From Marisa cornuarietis (lineage: Eukaryota > Mollusca > Gastropoda > Architaenioglossa > Ampullariidae): 64,000 nt of DNA. The first letter of the stretch is position 1. Each line of letters opens with the position of its first letter. A program made the translations under genes and the position numbers. The notes under the pieces are model-generated. The model worked only from the letters and a program-made list of their open reading frames with translations, was not told the DNA's origin and did not search any database. The stretch is taken from contig SMMW01000056.1 in the NCBI GenBank assembly GCA_004794655.1, positions 186,001 through 250,000 on the forward strand, given 5' to 3'. Below are positions 1 to 11,380 of the stretch, piece after piece.

Positions 1-251
1 GCTAACGTTTTTGTCCTTCAAAGGACTGTCTTGCGCATCCCTACCCCCCGCCACCTCCTTTTGTCAACATCCGCTGACATCATTATTTACGTTTGCCTGT
101 TGTCTCTCCTAAAGGCCATTCCCTCAGACTCGGTCAAGGCTGCGCTAAAGATGGTGAAAATCGCGAACGTGATGCCCGTCGTGAAGCATGAATTGCTGGC
201 TCCCTCCCCCATAGGGGTTGCGGGATGTGTACTCTTTGTAGGGTCGCTGTT

Positions 252-475
252 GGTCCGTTGGATGGTTTGGCAGGAAAGTGTTTCCACCTAAAAATGATTT
301 CGCGGTATGGGTGGAGAAGGAGGGGTGGGGAAGGAAACCGTTGTACCCCGGAGAAAACCCCCGACGGCCAGCCCTGCAAACAGGTGTCACATACAGAGAG
401 TGTCCCGAGACGAGATCTGAACCCTGAGCCGCTCACTGCGATTGATTTAACCACTACAGTGACTACACTACTGCC
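252..475 (-). mobile_element. tRNA-derived SINE, family A, copy 1
   Basis: Read on the minus strand, this begins with a tRNA-like head containing an A-box-like GTAGTGGTTAA and a B-box-like GGGTTCAGATCTCG near 410-425. A conserved body follows (CAGGGCTGGCCG, then GGTTTTCTCC and GGTTTCCTTCC), and a tail with AAACACTTTCCTGCC near 268-283. The same order recurs at 5842-6056, 18066-18290, 40862-41104 and 54478-54705, so this is a dispersed family and not a tRNA gene. Ends are approximate and no target duplication was identified here. The flank at 472-503 resembles the flank of copy 2 (6071-6100), so a larger repeat may surround both. Confidence 0.7.
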
Positions 476-1175
476 GTGGTAGTAGGGTATGTGACCCCAT
501 TACTGATCGTTTCCCAATTTTCTTAACCGTCGAGTCTTAACCGTCGCTCGACCTTCTGCTGCAGTGCGCCAGTCACAACTCATGGTGCGATGTCCGGTCG
601 CTGACCACATCCCTCATCTACTGGAAACCGACGTCATTCGTGACCCCACTGAGAAGAAAACTAGGGTCGGCGTTCGGTTTCTGTCAAGTCTGGAAAATGA
701 AAGGTTTGGTCAATGACCAATGTTGGCGTCATTCATCGTCCAGGAACAAACAAAACAAAACAAAACACAACATGAAAGCGTGGCGGCATTATCGAGGCGA
801 ACCTGACCGTTTGGCTCTGACGTGGAATTGTGACCCCGGAGGTGTGTGAGCATGTTCTGAAAATGTCTACGTGACACCATCTGCAGAGGTGGTGAGAGGT
901 AATCAAGATTGTTTGTGATAAACGTCATCGTACATCCTGGAAGATATTTTTCTCGACCAGAGTGATTGGCAGACACCGCCTTGCGGACCGCTTCACCGCT
1001 CTGTGGTATTTTCTGAGGAAGACAGGTGACCGAGATCCGATGACATAACGGTCCAACCTCGGCTGTTTCTTGGTTTGGGAGGAGGAATAATTGCGTCATA
1101 TCACGTGACGAGTTTCTTGTCCATGCTTAAACATCAGATAATTCGACTGTTTTCAGCAGAAACTACTTGGGGATG

Positions 1176-1179
<4 letters not shown>
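476..1179. other. Non-coding stretch, no gene seen
   Basis: No conserved reading frame or splice-bounded exon was recognised. The part at about 472-660 shares words such as GTAGGGTATGTGACCCCATTAC with the degenerate repeat field at 5810-6310. Confidence 0.5.

Positions 1180-1241
<62 letters not shown>
1180..1241. repeat. (AC)n microsatellite
   Basis: About 31 uninterrupted AC dinucleotides. Confidence 0.98.
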
Positions 1242-1243
<2 letters not shown>

Positions 1244-3198
1244 GTATTGTCTCTCTCGTTTTTGCCACTCACTTTGTAATCATCCACTTATGTTTAAGGA
1301 AGAAAAAACCATGACATGAACGCTTTCCCGATATATATATACTTTTTTCTTGGTGCGGGGTGTAGGGGCGCTGTCTATCTTGGGTAGATTACCGGTTATG
1401 CGAATGTCATACAATGTGTGAACAAAGTAAACAGGAGACGTCTGTTGGTCGATGTCAGAAAAGTACAGTGTGTGTGTGTGTGTGTGGAGGATCAATGCGT
1501 AGGCCAGTGCGTAAATGTCGAACTAATAATGGCAGACGACAGAAGCAAGACGGCGAAGAGGTGGGGGGGAGGGAGAGATTGAGGATGAGGGAGGGAGAGA
1601 AAGAGTTTCATGGATTTATTACTCTCTTCTTTGGGGGCTGGGACTGCTTTTATCCTCAAGTGGCGGTTAAAATGTGGAAGCAGGGCGCAGATATATGGCC
1701 GTTGATGCTCTTAAAATGCAGTTTTTCCAGACGCTGTCGAATTGCTTACATCACTGCGGTATGCATGACTCTGTGTGTGTGTGTGTGCGCGCGTGGGTTT
1801 CCTCCACACTTCCTCTTCACATTTCGTGCCCGCATAGACCTTGTGTCCTCGCCCACTATGGGTGTTTTGCGTTTAAGAGTCATCCATATTTGATGAGGAC
1901 ATTTCGCACGCATAACCTCTTTATGTGAACGCTTGCGTAATGGAAACAATTTGCTGGCAAGGTCATCCCGGGTGTCCCCTTCCTCTGCGCGAGGGTCTAG
2001 CAAATGATCCTGTTGCTGTGCTCTTCCACAAACCGCGGGGTCTGCGCCCTCGCCAGTAATCGTCTCATGACGCTCTCCTGCTCGTTTGCAAGAAATGCGA
2101 TGTGAGAGGTTAAACAACATTCAAGCGCCATCTACATCTTTTTGTAGGTGAAATTGGGATTCGCCAGACACAGGGAATCTTTGTTACCCAGGAGGTTGGG
2201 TACCCCGCACCTCACTGCCCCTCCTTCGTGTGGAGGAGACAGGAGGAAGAGATGCGGTAGTTGACTAGAGGTGGAGTAACCCCCTTTGCCAGTGAGCACT
2301 GATGTCTGTCTTTTATTTACTGCATGGCAGTCGCCATTGACACTGGCAAATCGTATCGCATCGTATCACACATTGTCTGGTCTGCGTGTAGCATGACGGG
2401 ATAGCTTTTCTCACTTTTTTTCCCTCCGTGAAACTCGTGTTCGCAGTCTTCGTTATAATCACAGTGTGCTTCCACTCCAGTGATCTTAACAAATGATGGT
2501 TGTGTTCTTTAAAACAAATCAGTGTTCTTATATATATGTGTGTGTGTGTGTATGTATACGTGTCCCTACCCCTCGCATGAATGTATGTGTAATGCAATGA
2601 GTGTATGTGTAAATATATCTATGTAATGTATACAAAACACATTGTAAAATGTCAGTGCTTGATGCATAGTTAATTTGGGAAATATTTTTGCAGATATGAT
2701 AGCAGTAGGCCCTTACTGCTGTCAAGAAAAAAACTTTCTCTCTCTTTCTCTCACACATCCTGTTGAAGCTGATGTAGCGAAGCCTTTTAGGAGTGCTTTT
2801 AATGCCACTGTTGTTAGAAATAATCGAACACGAAATATTTTTATTAAAATAAAAAAAACGCGTCAGAAATTGATAGCCATGCGGTGTGATTTTGCTTTGC
2901 CGCATTTTTTTCCTTGTCCTTCGACAATGTTTTCTTGGGAGGACAGGGTGTTGAAAAAGCAATTTTAAATTAAAGCGTAAGTGGAAAGAATTCCAGACCC
3001 TTTCCCTCCCCACTTTTTCTTGACTTTGATTGGATTATTGAACTGTTGCGCTTTGGTTAGACATCGCTGAAGACACTGTTCCGCTTTAAGGAAGTTTGAG
3101 TTTATTTGGCAGCTGTGTGTCATTTAAACTAGCCTGAAGAGCAACATTTTATTTGAAAAGACTGATGTTAACATTCAGACATAAGGTTAAAGTTCTCG
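1242..3198. other. Non-coding stretch with short TG tracts
   Basis: Only low-complexity features were seen: short TG runs at about 1469-1486 and 1775-1790, and an AT-rich part at about 2520-2960. The open frames here overlap TG tracts and carry no recognisable domain. No gene is called. Confidence 0.5.
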
Positions 3199-3492
3199 CC
3201 AGGGGCTGTAGTTATGAGACGAGAGTTGTCGTTCCCCAGGGCAGATCAGGAACTCAAGGAAAAGCATCTTGTTTTCGAAGTTGTAAATCGGTTCCCAGAC
3301 CCGGCAGATGTTTTCCTCCTAAAGTCGTAGTTATAAAGCGGTGGCAAAGATGCCGTGGGATAAAGAAACACGAAGGAGTGTCTACGAGGTCTGGGGATCA
3401 CATTGTAACTACGAAGACAAACGCATTTCCTTGAGTTCCCTACTTTGCCCTAGGGAAACGACTTACTCTCGCTTTATGACTACGGCCCCAGG
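3199..3492. mobile_element. MITE-like element with ~45-bp terminal inverted repeats, copy 1
   Basis: The left end (3199-3243, starting CCAGGGGCTGTAGTTATGAG) is an imperfect inverted match to the right end (3446-3492, ending CTTTATGACTACGGCCCCAGG). The arms match through about 45 bases, including the GAGAGT core and the inner CCCWAGGGCA block. The 294-bp interior has no transposase frame, so this is a non-autonomous DNA element. Related arms occur at 29842-30132 and at about 40592-40640. The transposon superfamily cannot be named because no clear target-site duplication was found. Confidence 0.7.
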
Positions 3493-5809
3493 TGAACGGT
3501 CCAGGAATGAAACAAGATGGTGGAAACAAAAGACAGACGCTCGCTTCCTCGTACACATGCACATGAAAGAAGAAGAGGAGGCAAGGATTCGCAAGTGGAT
3601 CAGCCCCACAAGTGTCATTTTCTGCAGGCCCTCGCGTTACGAGGGAAAGTGAAGGTTGATGGAGGGACCGCTTGGCCTGCTTTTATTTTTTTAAGAGGCG
3701 CTCTGTGGCTGCCAGTAAAAACTGAGATGTTCGAATCACTGGCGGATTTTATATGTGGTTTTATCTCCCGTTGCACCAGTTGCGTTTGCGATGGTTTCAC
3801 AGAAATGATCAGGGGGAAAAAAAAGAGAGAGACACGTTTGACTAGTGAAGTCACTTGTAGCAGTAAAGGTCGGTGAGCGGAGACATTGTTATACCACCTT
3901 CCACGCTTTGGTTAAAGTCCCACACGCCACATTGTAAGCATTTTATCTTTTTGCCATTTGGTGTTTACACAAGCACCGAAATCTTGTTGCCAAACCTTAT
4001 CAACTACAAACCATCTGCTACAGAGCTTCGCTTACAGCTGGACTGCGATGGGATATTTCGAACTCGAGTCTCTCTTTCTCTCACACACTCTGTGTGTGTG
4101 TGTGTGTGTGAGTGAGAGAGAGAAAGGCCAAGAAGTGAACAATCGATAACAGGTCCATATCACTAACAGCTCTCGCTCCCATCTTCTTCCCCCTCCCGAC
4201 TACATTCCCACCCCGCCTCCAACATCTTCCCCCCCCCCCATTAACATGTCCTCTCCCCGTCCCCCGCCTCGTTGCCCACACCCCACGTTTTCCTTCGCGG
4301 GAGACATGATTAGATAAAACTTTGTCTTCCAGGAGTTTCCTTCCTCCTCCACTCCCCTCTCTACCACAGAACTTTACCCTTCAACCCCCTTCTCTCTCCC
4401 TGGAGCAGGGAGGCTAGATATTTCTGGACGCCCTTGAACTGTATGGTGTGCCAAGTCCCTAAAGATCCAGTAACCGGATCCATTCCAGCCGAAACTATCG
4501 GATTTAGCCACGAACAGCCCAATCGTAAAATTTAAAAAGAAATCGAGGTGATTAGCGACCTCTGCAAGTCATTGTTCACATCGCCATGATGTAACTGAAG
4601 GCGGACAGCGCAGCCGGTTAGAAAACTTGCGACTGATGCGGTCTCACTTGACACCCTGCTTGACTAAACGCGGGTTGCGATCGTGATCTCGTGACTGGAA
4701 ACCACTGGACAAACATCTCAGCCCCTTAAATATCGTTGTGAACTAATTGTTCTTGATCCGACACTACCTCGCACTCCCATTGTCCCCGCCCATGTCTAAT
4801 AGTTTGTGGTTGTCATCTATGAAAGCGCGGAATTGTAAGTAAATAGAAGTTGTGAAGAGTTTCGACCTCGCTTGAAGGGAGCAGTCCTCGGTATACTTGG
4901 CCGCTTGACTGTAGTTGACCGAAATCTGACTTGCCTTCCTGGCTGTGTGGATACTGTCACATATATCAGTTTGTTTGGCAAAACTGTATGCCGCCCTAAC
5001 GGTTATAAGTGTCCTTAAACTTACTGAAGATTCGAGGCTAGTAGCTCTCATCCTTTGAGTAAAAAAGCTGATTGAAGTTTCAGCTGCTTTCTCTTGCTTT
5101 CTGTCTGCGTTTCCTGTTGAAGGCACCGATTCCGATGAGCAGAGAGAGAGAGAAAGGCGAGTGGGGGGGGGGGCGGGATGTGTGTACCGATCTTCACACC
5201 ATGAGCAGAGTTCAGTGAAGACGACGTTTGAGGCACAATGCGCCAGCACGCTCCTCATGTTGACTGTGCCGCGCGTGAGCCCAAGACTGGACCCGCAGAT
5301 GTGGAATGGGTGTCCGTGCCATGGAACCAGCGCCGGCTGGAACGAAAAGTACCCCCCCCCTACCCCAGCTCTCCACTTTGCATCTCTCCGCTTCCACGAC
5401 CCCCTCTACTTGATGAAAAACACGACGCGTCGGCCTCCTGCAGAGACCCTCACGGCCTCTCTCCCTGGGTCGACCCCTTCAGGTTCAGGCAGACGACTGG
5501 TCCCCGCTGGGTCTCTACCATCGACCGGAAGTCCCGAACTTAGGCCGCCACGTCTGCCGGTCGATCAAAGTTAGACGGTCAGCTTTCATGCATGGGTGAT
5601 CATGCGTAGCGTCTGCGCAGACGGCTCAGACACCTACCGGCAGGTGTCGCCAGGGGTGTAGGTGGAGAAGTGGGGTGCGTAGGTGGAGTTTGGCAAGCGG
5701 CAGACGCCGGTCGAACTATTTGCCGGAAAATTTACTGGAGGGCAGAAGGTTAAACACAGGTTACCACTCACGTCTACCACAGCCTAGTCTTAGCTCGTCT
5801 TTGTAGTCG
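3493..5809. other. Non-coding stretch, no gene seen
   Basis: Contains the CT/TG hairpin at 4069-4127, a C-rich low-complexity part at about 4180-4270, and homopolymeric G and C runs near 5161-5172 and 5350-5360. No exon with a recognisable protein was found on either strand. Confidence 0.5.
4069..4127. repeat. Imperfect low-complexity inverted repeat
   Basis: A CTCTCTTTCTCTCACACAC arm is followed by a TG run and then GTGTGTGAGTGAGAGAGAG, so the two sides can pair with small slips. It is built from simple sequence, so the symmetry may be fortuitous. Confidence 0.6.
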
Positions 5810-6310
5810 AAGTAGAGTCTGTGACCTCATTAGTGACGTCATTTGGTCGGTTGTAGGAAAGTGGAAGACCTTGCGGCGATTCCGCACTATGGGGGGGAAA
5901 TAGAGGGGGAGGAAACCGGAGTACCTGGAGAAAACCACCGGCGCCAAGCCCTGCGGACAGGTGTCAGAGTTTCCCGAGACGAGATCTGAACCCTTAGCCG
6001 CTCACTGCAGCGGTGACAAGCGATTGTCTTAACCACTACACTACCGGGGCCCCTATTGACGTCAGAGAACCTGCAGTGGTAGTAGGGTATGTGACTCCAT
6101 TACTTCATGACGTCAGATCGCATGCCGTTAAAGTATGACTTCAACGCCTGCTGTAGAAACAGGATTCGCGATCTCATTGCCGAGCTAGTGACCTCAGTGC
6201 CTGCAGTAACCCTAGAGTCTGTGACCTTATTACTCAACTTATGATATCAGGCGACCTACAGTGATAGTGCGGCCTTTGACTTCATTACCTAGTCACACAA
6301 TCGTCGCTGC
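5810..6310. repeat. Degenerate tandem repeat field, unit roughly 60-65 bp, interrupted by a SINE
   Basis: Diverged copies of a unit with the order CAGGCGACCTGCAGT, then TGTGACYTCATTAC, can be read at about 5815-5841, 6060-6110, 6180-6235 and 6246-6295. SINE copy 2 is inserted at 5842-6056. A further piece seems to lie at about 472-520. The unit boundaries are approximate because copies have drifted. Confidence 0.5.
5842..6056 (-). mobile_element. tRNA-derived SINE, family A, copy 2, with an 8-bp target duplication
   Basis: On the minus strand the head reads GGTAGTGTAGTGGTTAAGAC (A box region), followed by GGGTTCAGATCTCGTCTCGG (B box region), the CAGGGCTTGGCGCC body, the GGTTTTCTCC block and a tail CTTCCACTTTCCTACAACC. 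The element is flanked on both sides by TGACGTCA (5834-5841 and 6057-6064), which fits a target-site duplication and fixes the ends better than in other copies. Confidence 0.8.
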
Positions 6311-6639
6311 TGTAGGATTCACTGCCGGTAAACAAGAAGTCGACGACTTAGGCGTCGATAATATTTTAGAAAACAAAATCACTCTCTGACGCGAATGCAA
6401 GCGCCTAGAAAAATAAGAATGAAAAGGGGATTCCGGCCAAGTAATAACATGGACATGGAAAGGGTCTGAATCTCAGACTAAATAAGACTAGCGGAAGGGT
6501 GTGTAATGCCGCGTTTCTGTGACAGAAAGGGAGGGAACATTATCAAACAAAAGAGTTAAAAAAAATTATCGTGGAGCAGAATGTAGAGAAAAAGCAATTC
6601 CAGCTTCCTGACCAACTACAGCCCCACAAGACACTCATC

Positions 6640-6895
6640 TCCGTCCTTGTGTGGCTGCGAAAACAGTCCTTACAGCTGACCTCCAGAAGATCGAGACCTT
6701 GCAGATGAAGTGGTTCCGGAGACTTCTGAGCATTTCAGGGAGAGTTCCCCCCTCCCCCGTGATTAGACACCTCAGCCGGTCCCTGGGAACCCCTTTCCAC
6801 AGGAATAGCCGAGACTCCTGCAAGGCATGCTGGTGGCGAGGCAACAGGAAGGCCGGGCAACATTAAAATCTGGTCACAGAAGTCACTCATATACC
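6640..6895 (+). pseudogene. LINE ORF2 C-terminal relic (reverse-transcriptase element), broken
   Basis: Two pieces match the C-terminal tail typical of RTE/CR1-like LINE ORF2 proteins. At 6655-6745 the frame reads LTADLQKIETLQMKWFRRLL, which corresponds to the common tail segment with a TLTADLQK-like start and an EMKxxRRLL-like core. At about 6810-6870 LQGMLVARQQEGRA corresponds to the later LQGxxEGxRxxGR segment in a different frame. An upstream CGCEN, in yet another frame, looks like the GCExW segment, so at least two frameshifts have occurred. No intact reverse transcriptase is present; this is a short dead fragment. Confidence 0.65.
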
Positions 6896-6961
6896 ACAAC
6901 CATCTTGGGCTGTATGGAGGAGGAAAAGGAATTGGTGTTTTACACCGAACCAGCAACTAAG

Positions 6962-7353
6962 GCTTTAATAATAATAACAATAACAACAACGTGTGATTTA
7001 TATAGGGCACAAATAACGGTCACGAAGGAGCATTCTCTCAGCGCTAAAGACAAGTAGAAGAAATGAACAGAATACGAAGGACAGAAGGAGAAGCAACTAT
7101 GCAGATAAATAATAAAAGACAGAAATAGGAATCGGCGAACAAACAATGAAGATGGAGAGTGTCATAAATCTGCAGAGGAAGACGAGCAGGCAAACTAGTG
7201 AATTGACTATAATCACGGCAAAGCGGTCAGCCCTGTAAACAAATGTCATATAAAGGGAAAGAACAGAGTGCCCGAGACGAGATCTGAACCCAGGACATCA
7301 AATCCTGTCTGTATTGGTGACAGGCGCTAACCGTTGCGCCACTGGACCGCCCG
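6962..7353 (-). mobile_element. tRNA-derived SINE, family B, with simple-repeat 3' tail
   Basis: Read on the minus strand from 7353, the head is GGCGGTCCAGTGGCGCAACG with GTTAGCGCC (A box region), then a B box GGGTTCAGATCTCGTCTCGG. The body ends in CCCTATATAAATCACACG followed by a (TTG/TTA)n tail down to about 6962. The A-box half differs from family A, while the B-box half is nearly identical, so the families share part of their head. It abuts the LINE relic at 6640-6895, which runs the other way. Confidence 0.7.
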
Positions 7354-9529
7354 CCCGTGTAGACAACAGACTGCAAAGGAAAGTCGTGTCCGGTGCCTTA
7401 TGTTTCATCCTCCTATTGGCAACCCTTACATCAGATGCAGAGCTGATGCTGCAGAATGTACTTCTGTACTCATGCTGATGTAAAGCTATTTATCAAGAAG
7501 CTGCTTACTTATGTCCAGAAACATTTGTCTGTGAAGAGATGGGGGACACAAGCTTACTGTCGATATGGATGATAATTTGAACTGATCTAAGTGGTCATAT
7601 TTATCTTCAGAATAATGACAATTTGTGTTTACCTTCATCTATATTGAATATTCTATAACCTCGTTTTGGCTGAAAGAAAATAGTTAGCGAAATGTGTCAC
7701 TGGTTCAAAGAATTGCCAAGTGGGTTAAGAAGCCCAAGAGAGTGTTAAACGAATTGAAGTATACACTCGAGAACAAAGTAAACGCTGACAAAGGGAGGGT
7801 AGAGAATGCGATTTGGGCGGAATTTTCGTCATTCAAACTGACACAGTATTACTTTTTTTTTTAAAGTTGAAATCTGCTTCTCCTCTTTGTTTGACATAAT
7901 TCTTAATGGTTGGACTACTTTCAGTCCTACTCATGACGCGAAGATACAAAGTGATATTTGCTGCAATAGTCGAGCCAAAGTTTTCTCTAGAAACATGCCT
8001 TGGGTTGTTATCGTCATCATCGTCATCTTCATCGTCGTCTAGTTTCCGATGCTGTGATACACTTTTTGCGTAGCTCTTAAGTTCTTTTCCGATCTTCACT
8101 CTGTAGAAATTTTTTCTCTTCTTCCGGAGAAACTTCTTGCCAAATAAAGTTTGAAGCATTTTTTGAGTTTACTTAGTCCAAAGCAGGATCGCGCATAACG
8201 TTTCGCCAACATCGGCAAATTTCATGCAAACAACACCAGCGATTGAAAGCAGACCACTTCCGCTTTTGTACCCCTCACCACTCACATCCCAGTGTCGTTA
8301 TTTCAGGCTGTACATGGAGGTGATGGTGGTGTTCAGAGGAAAGAGTGCAATCTTCAGAAGGACGGGCTGGGCGAGAACAAGAAACCTGCGAGATAAGATT
8401 TCTCCACAGCTGACGATTACCTCTCCTCCAAGCCATGTTTGCCTTGGCAGTGGACCACTCAGCATTTCATGGAGGATCCGTTCCGCTCGCAATGGACTCG
8501 AGTAGGACTGCATATTAAATCCGAGGGCTCGTGTATTGACATAAATGTGTCGGGAAAGAGTGAGTGGCCATCACGGCTGTCTTTGCAGTTGGGTATTTGC
8601 ATTCGTTCCTTATGGCATCTTTTAGAGAGTCGGCGCACTTCAGACAGAAATCTGGCGACTTGAAACACAGCTTTTAGGTCTCGAGAGGCGCGGGAGAGGA
8701 AGGCGAGACGTGAGTTGTTTTCAGTGGTAACAGTCGTCCTCATCGACACAGCACGTAGGGGACGACGATACATCGTCGCAGGAACAACGGCAAAGGATGT
8801 CTGCTGCACCGATTAAATAGTTGAGGAGATGGACCTTACCCCCACCAACCCTTTTTTCTCTTCCTTTCCACTACAAACTGATCCCAGATCTCTTTCCTTA
8901 TATTTACTGAGGTCTTGTAGTAAAGAAATAAACGTTACTGGTAAATCGACATTTACAGCTTGGCAGCCAATTGTCTGGAGAATCAGTTTCATGCTACTTC
9001 ACCATACACTGCCCACACCCACTGTCGCCATATTGAGACCCCGACACTGACCTGATCTGTAGACGATAGAAAGACTAATTTCCCTTCGAGCTATGTGTCA
9101 GTCACGAAGAGGTATCCATAGATATTTTTAGATGGATGATTGTAAAGGAAAAACAATATTTAATTTGAGAAACTGCGATCAGAGCTCGGAAAGCTGACGG
9201 TTTCTGACTGGGAGGGAAATAGTATCCAGAGAGCTCAATCTTGCTATAAATAGTTATTTCCGGCCTGGCGGGTGATTGGATTTTGATGAAAAAAAAAATG
9301 TAAAATGAAAAAATTCAAAGACTATAACTCCTCACACTGGGGGAACAAGGAGAGTCAACGGAATGCAAGTGTGGGTGGGAGTCGATTGCTAGCTGGCGAG
9401 AAACCCGCTCTCTAGTTGGCCTGTGATCAGGGAGATGATTTAACTTCCAGGCCAGGATTATGGCTGAGCGGTGATGGACAGGATGCGACCTTGAGCTGCC
9501 CACTTCCTCTCCCCGCTGACGACTTCCCT
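7354..9529. other. Non-coding stretch, no gene seen
   Basis: Contains a short GAT/CAT-rich tract near 8010-8042 and A/T homopolymers. Open frames here are short and carry no recognisable motif on either strand. Confidence 0.5.
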
Positions 9530-9665
9530 GTCACGTGATTTATGTTGCGCTGTGACTTCGTTGTGCAGGCAGACGGAACCAATCACACCATCGTGACGTC
9601 ACGTTGCGCCGTTCTCGGGAAATCACGCGAGCTTATATGAGTGTTCACGTGGGGCTAGCTTCGAC
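9530..9665 (+). promoter_or_regulatory. Promoter-like cluster: E-box, CCAAT, CRE and TATA motifs in order
   Basis: In about 110 bases the plus strand shows an E box GTCACGTGA (9530-9538), a CCAAT-type ACCAATCA (9578-9585), a full cAMP-response palindrome TGACGTCA (9594-9601), a TATA-like TTATATGA (9633-9640) and a second CACGTG. The spacing suits a start of transcription near 9660-9670. A short frame begins at an ATG near 9690 (35 codons) with no recognised product. No downstream first exon was identified, so the arrangement could be fortuitous or belong to a non-coding transcript or mobile element. Confidence 0.35.
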
Positions 9666-10670
9666 ATTTCAACCGCCAGTGAAAGACGATGCACGCTTGT
9701 CATCTTTTCGTATCCTTACCCCGGTCTCCCTTTTACGCATTTTGGAGTGACATGTCAAGCCATCGGCATTTGGGTCAGAGAATAAAGTGAGCTTCCGGCA
9801 GAGCCACGGGGGGGGGATAAAAGCCTGTTTATAACCATGTCGTTAACAGCTGTGCGATCGGTCAGCCGATTGCCAGTTTTAGGATCCCGATGCTGGGCCA
9901 TTCCATCTGCAGTGTTGCAGAGGCTGATATTCATTTCCTGGTCGTCTGGCATCGTGGAAATCAGAACGCCCAGCACATCGATTGTCTTAACCGCCCGTCG
10001 GCGAGTTGGTTCCGCGCTAGGGGGCCGTAGAGTTAGAGATCGGCGAGAGTCGGGCGACTTGCAGATGAAGTTCTGTGAACAAGTAGGTCAACGGGTTCGT
10101 CCCCAGACCCAGTCGCATGCATTGCCACGAACTGATTCAGGATAAACTGAGCCCAGCTGAGAAGTTCATGAAAGTTGTTTCGTAGAATAGTGACACGAAA
10201 CGGTGTGAGCGCAGAAGTGCACGTGCACGCAGAGGCCATGTGAATTCAGTGGATCGAATGCGTGTCAGAGGTTAAACAGTGGAGAGGAGGATGTTTTACA
10301 GGGCATAACGGAACACTACAGCGAAATGCGATGTCAGCTGGTTCCAGTTGCCGAGAATTTCGAAAACTTTGGTTGTGGTTTTTTAATTGTATTTTATGAA
10401 ATTATTTATTTTAAATAATTTCCAAAAATACTGTCATACTTGCCTTACTGTTCTGTTACACAAAAAATGCGACTGCTGAGGATAATGTTTGCTTAGAGAT
10501 CAAAGAAAAGGTGGGGAAAGAAAAACCAGCACTATCTACTGCCTCCGCGCGTTTTTCTGACACCTGGTCATGTACCTACATAGCGGAGGATTAAAGTGCG
10601 CTCGCGATTACCTACGCAACCACACACAGGTGTACACGCGCCTCCTCAGCCTCTCACTCTCTCCCCCCTC

Positions 10671-10706
<36 letters not shown>

Positions 10707-11380
10707 TATGCGGCAATCTTTGCGTGCATATCTGTCTCACTAGCTCCTCCTGGCCTCTCTCCACAGACTTCACACTCACACGAACTCCTCTAACCCTATC
10801 TAACCTACTTTAAAAACAAATCTGACCCTGTCAATGCTTTTCCTTCCATCCAAATCACCCTCTTAAAGAAATCACGATTTTTTTGTGACTAAACATGTGC
10901 ACGGCCTTACTTCATCGACCACGAAATGTTCTACATGATTTATTCGCGATCGACCCAAAATTACTGCTGTCAGACGGCCATTAGCAAAGCCCCAATTTAG
11001 ACAACAATTTATTCCCTAATTACAATCCCATCCATTTGTTTCTCATCGTTTCTAGAATCTTGGCGACATTTCTCACCCATCTTTTCTCAAGCAGCTTTCC
11101 GTACTTCTTAAGTCTTTAGGCGCCAGATGGACAACATGAGTGGTTCATGCTAACCACGCAGTTAGCATCCAGACGCCTGTGTCACTCGCTAAAAGCCGTT
11201 GGGAAGTTTTAGGGATTTCCTTTTGTGGACCAGAAGTATTTGCACAGACTGTCCTTCGACTCCTCCTCCTCCCGCCGTATTTTTAAAACCTTATTTCTTT
11301 ATTGTTTTTAAATTCCATCTCAAACAACAAACATGTCTTTTAGTGCGTTGCTGCCATAGGTCGTCCATTACTTGAAGCTT
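9666..11380. other. Non-coding stretch, no gene seen
   Basis: Holds a perfect AT-rich hairpin at 10398-10422 (11-bp arms GAAATTATTTA, 3-base loop), a CT/CA tract at about 10663-10707, and unstructured sequence. No exon was recognised. Confidence 0.5.
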
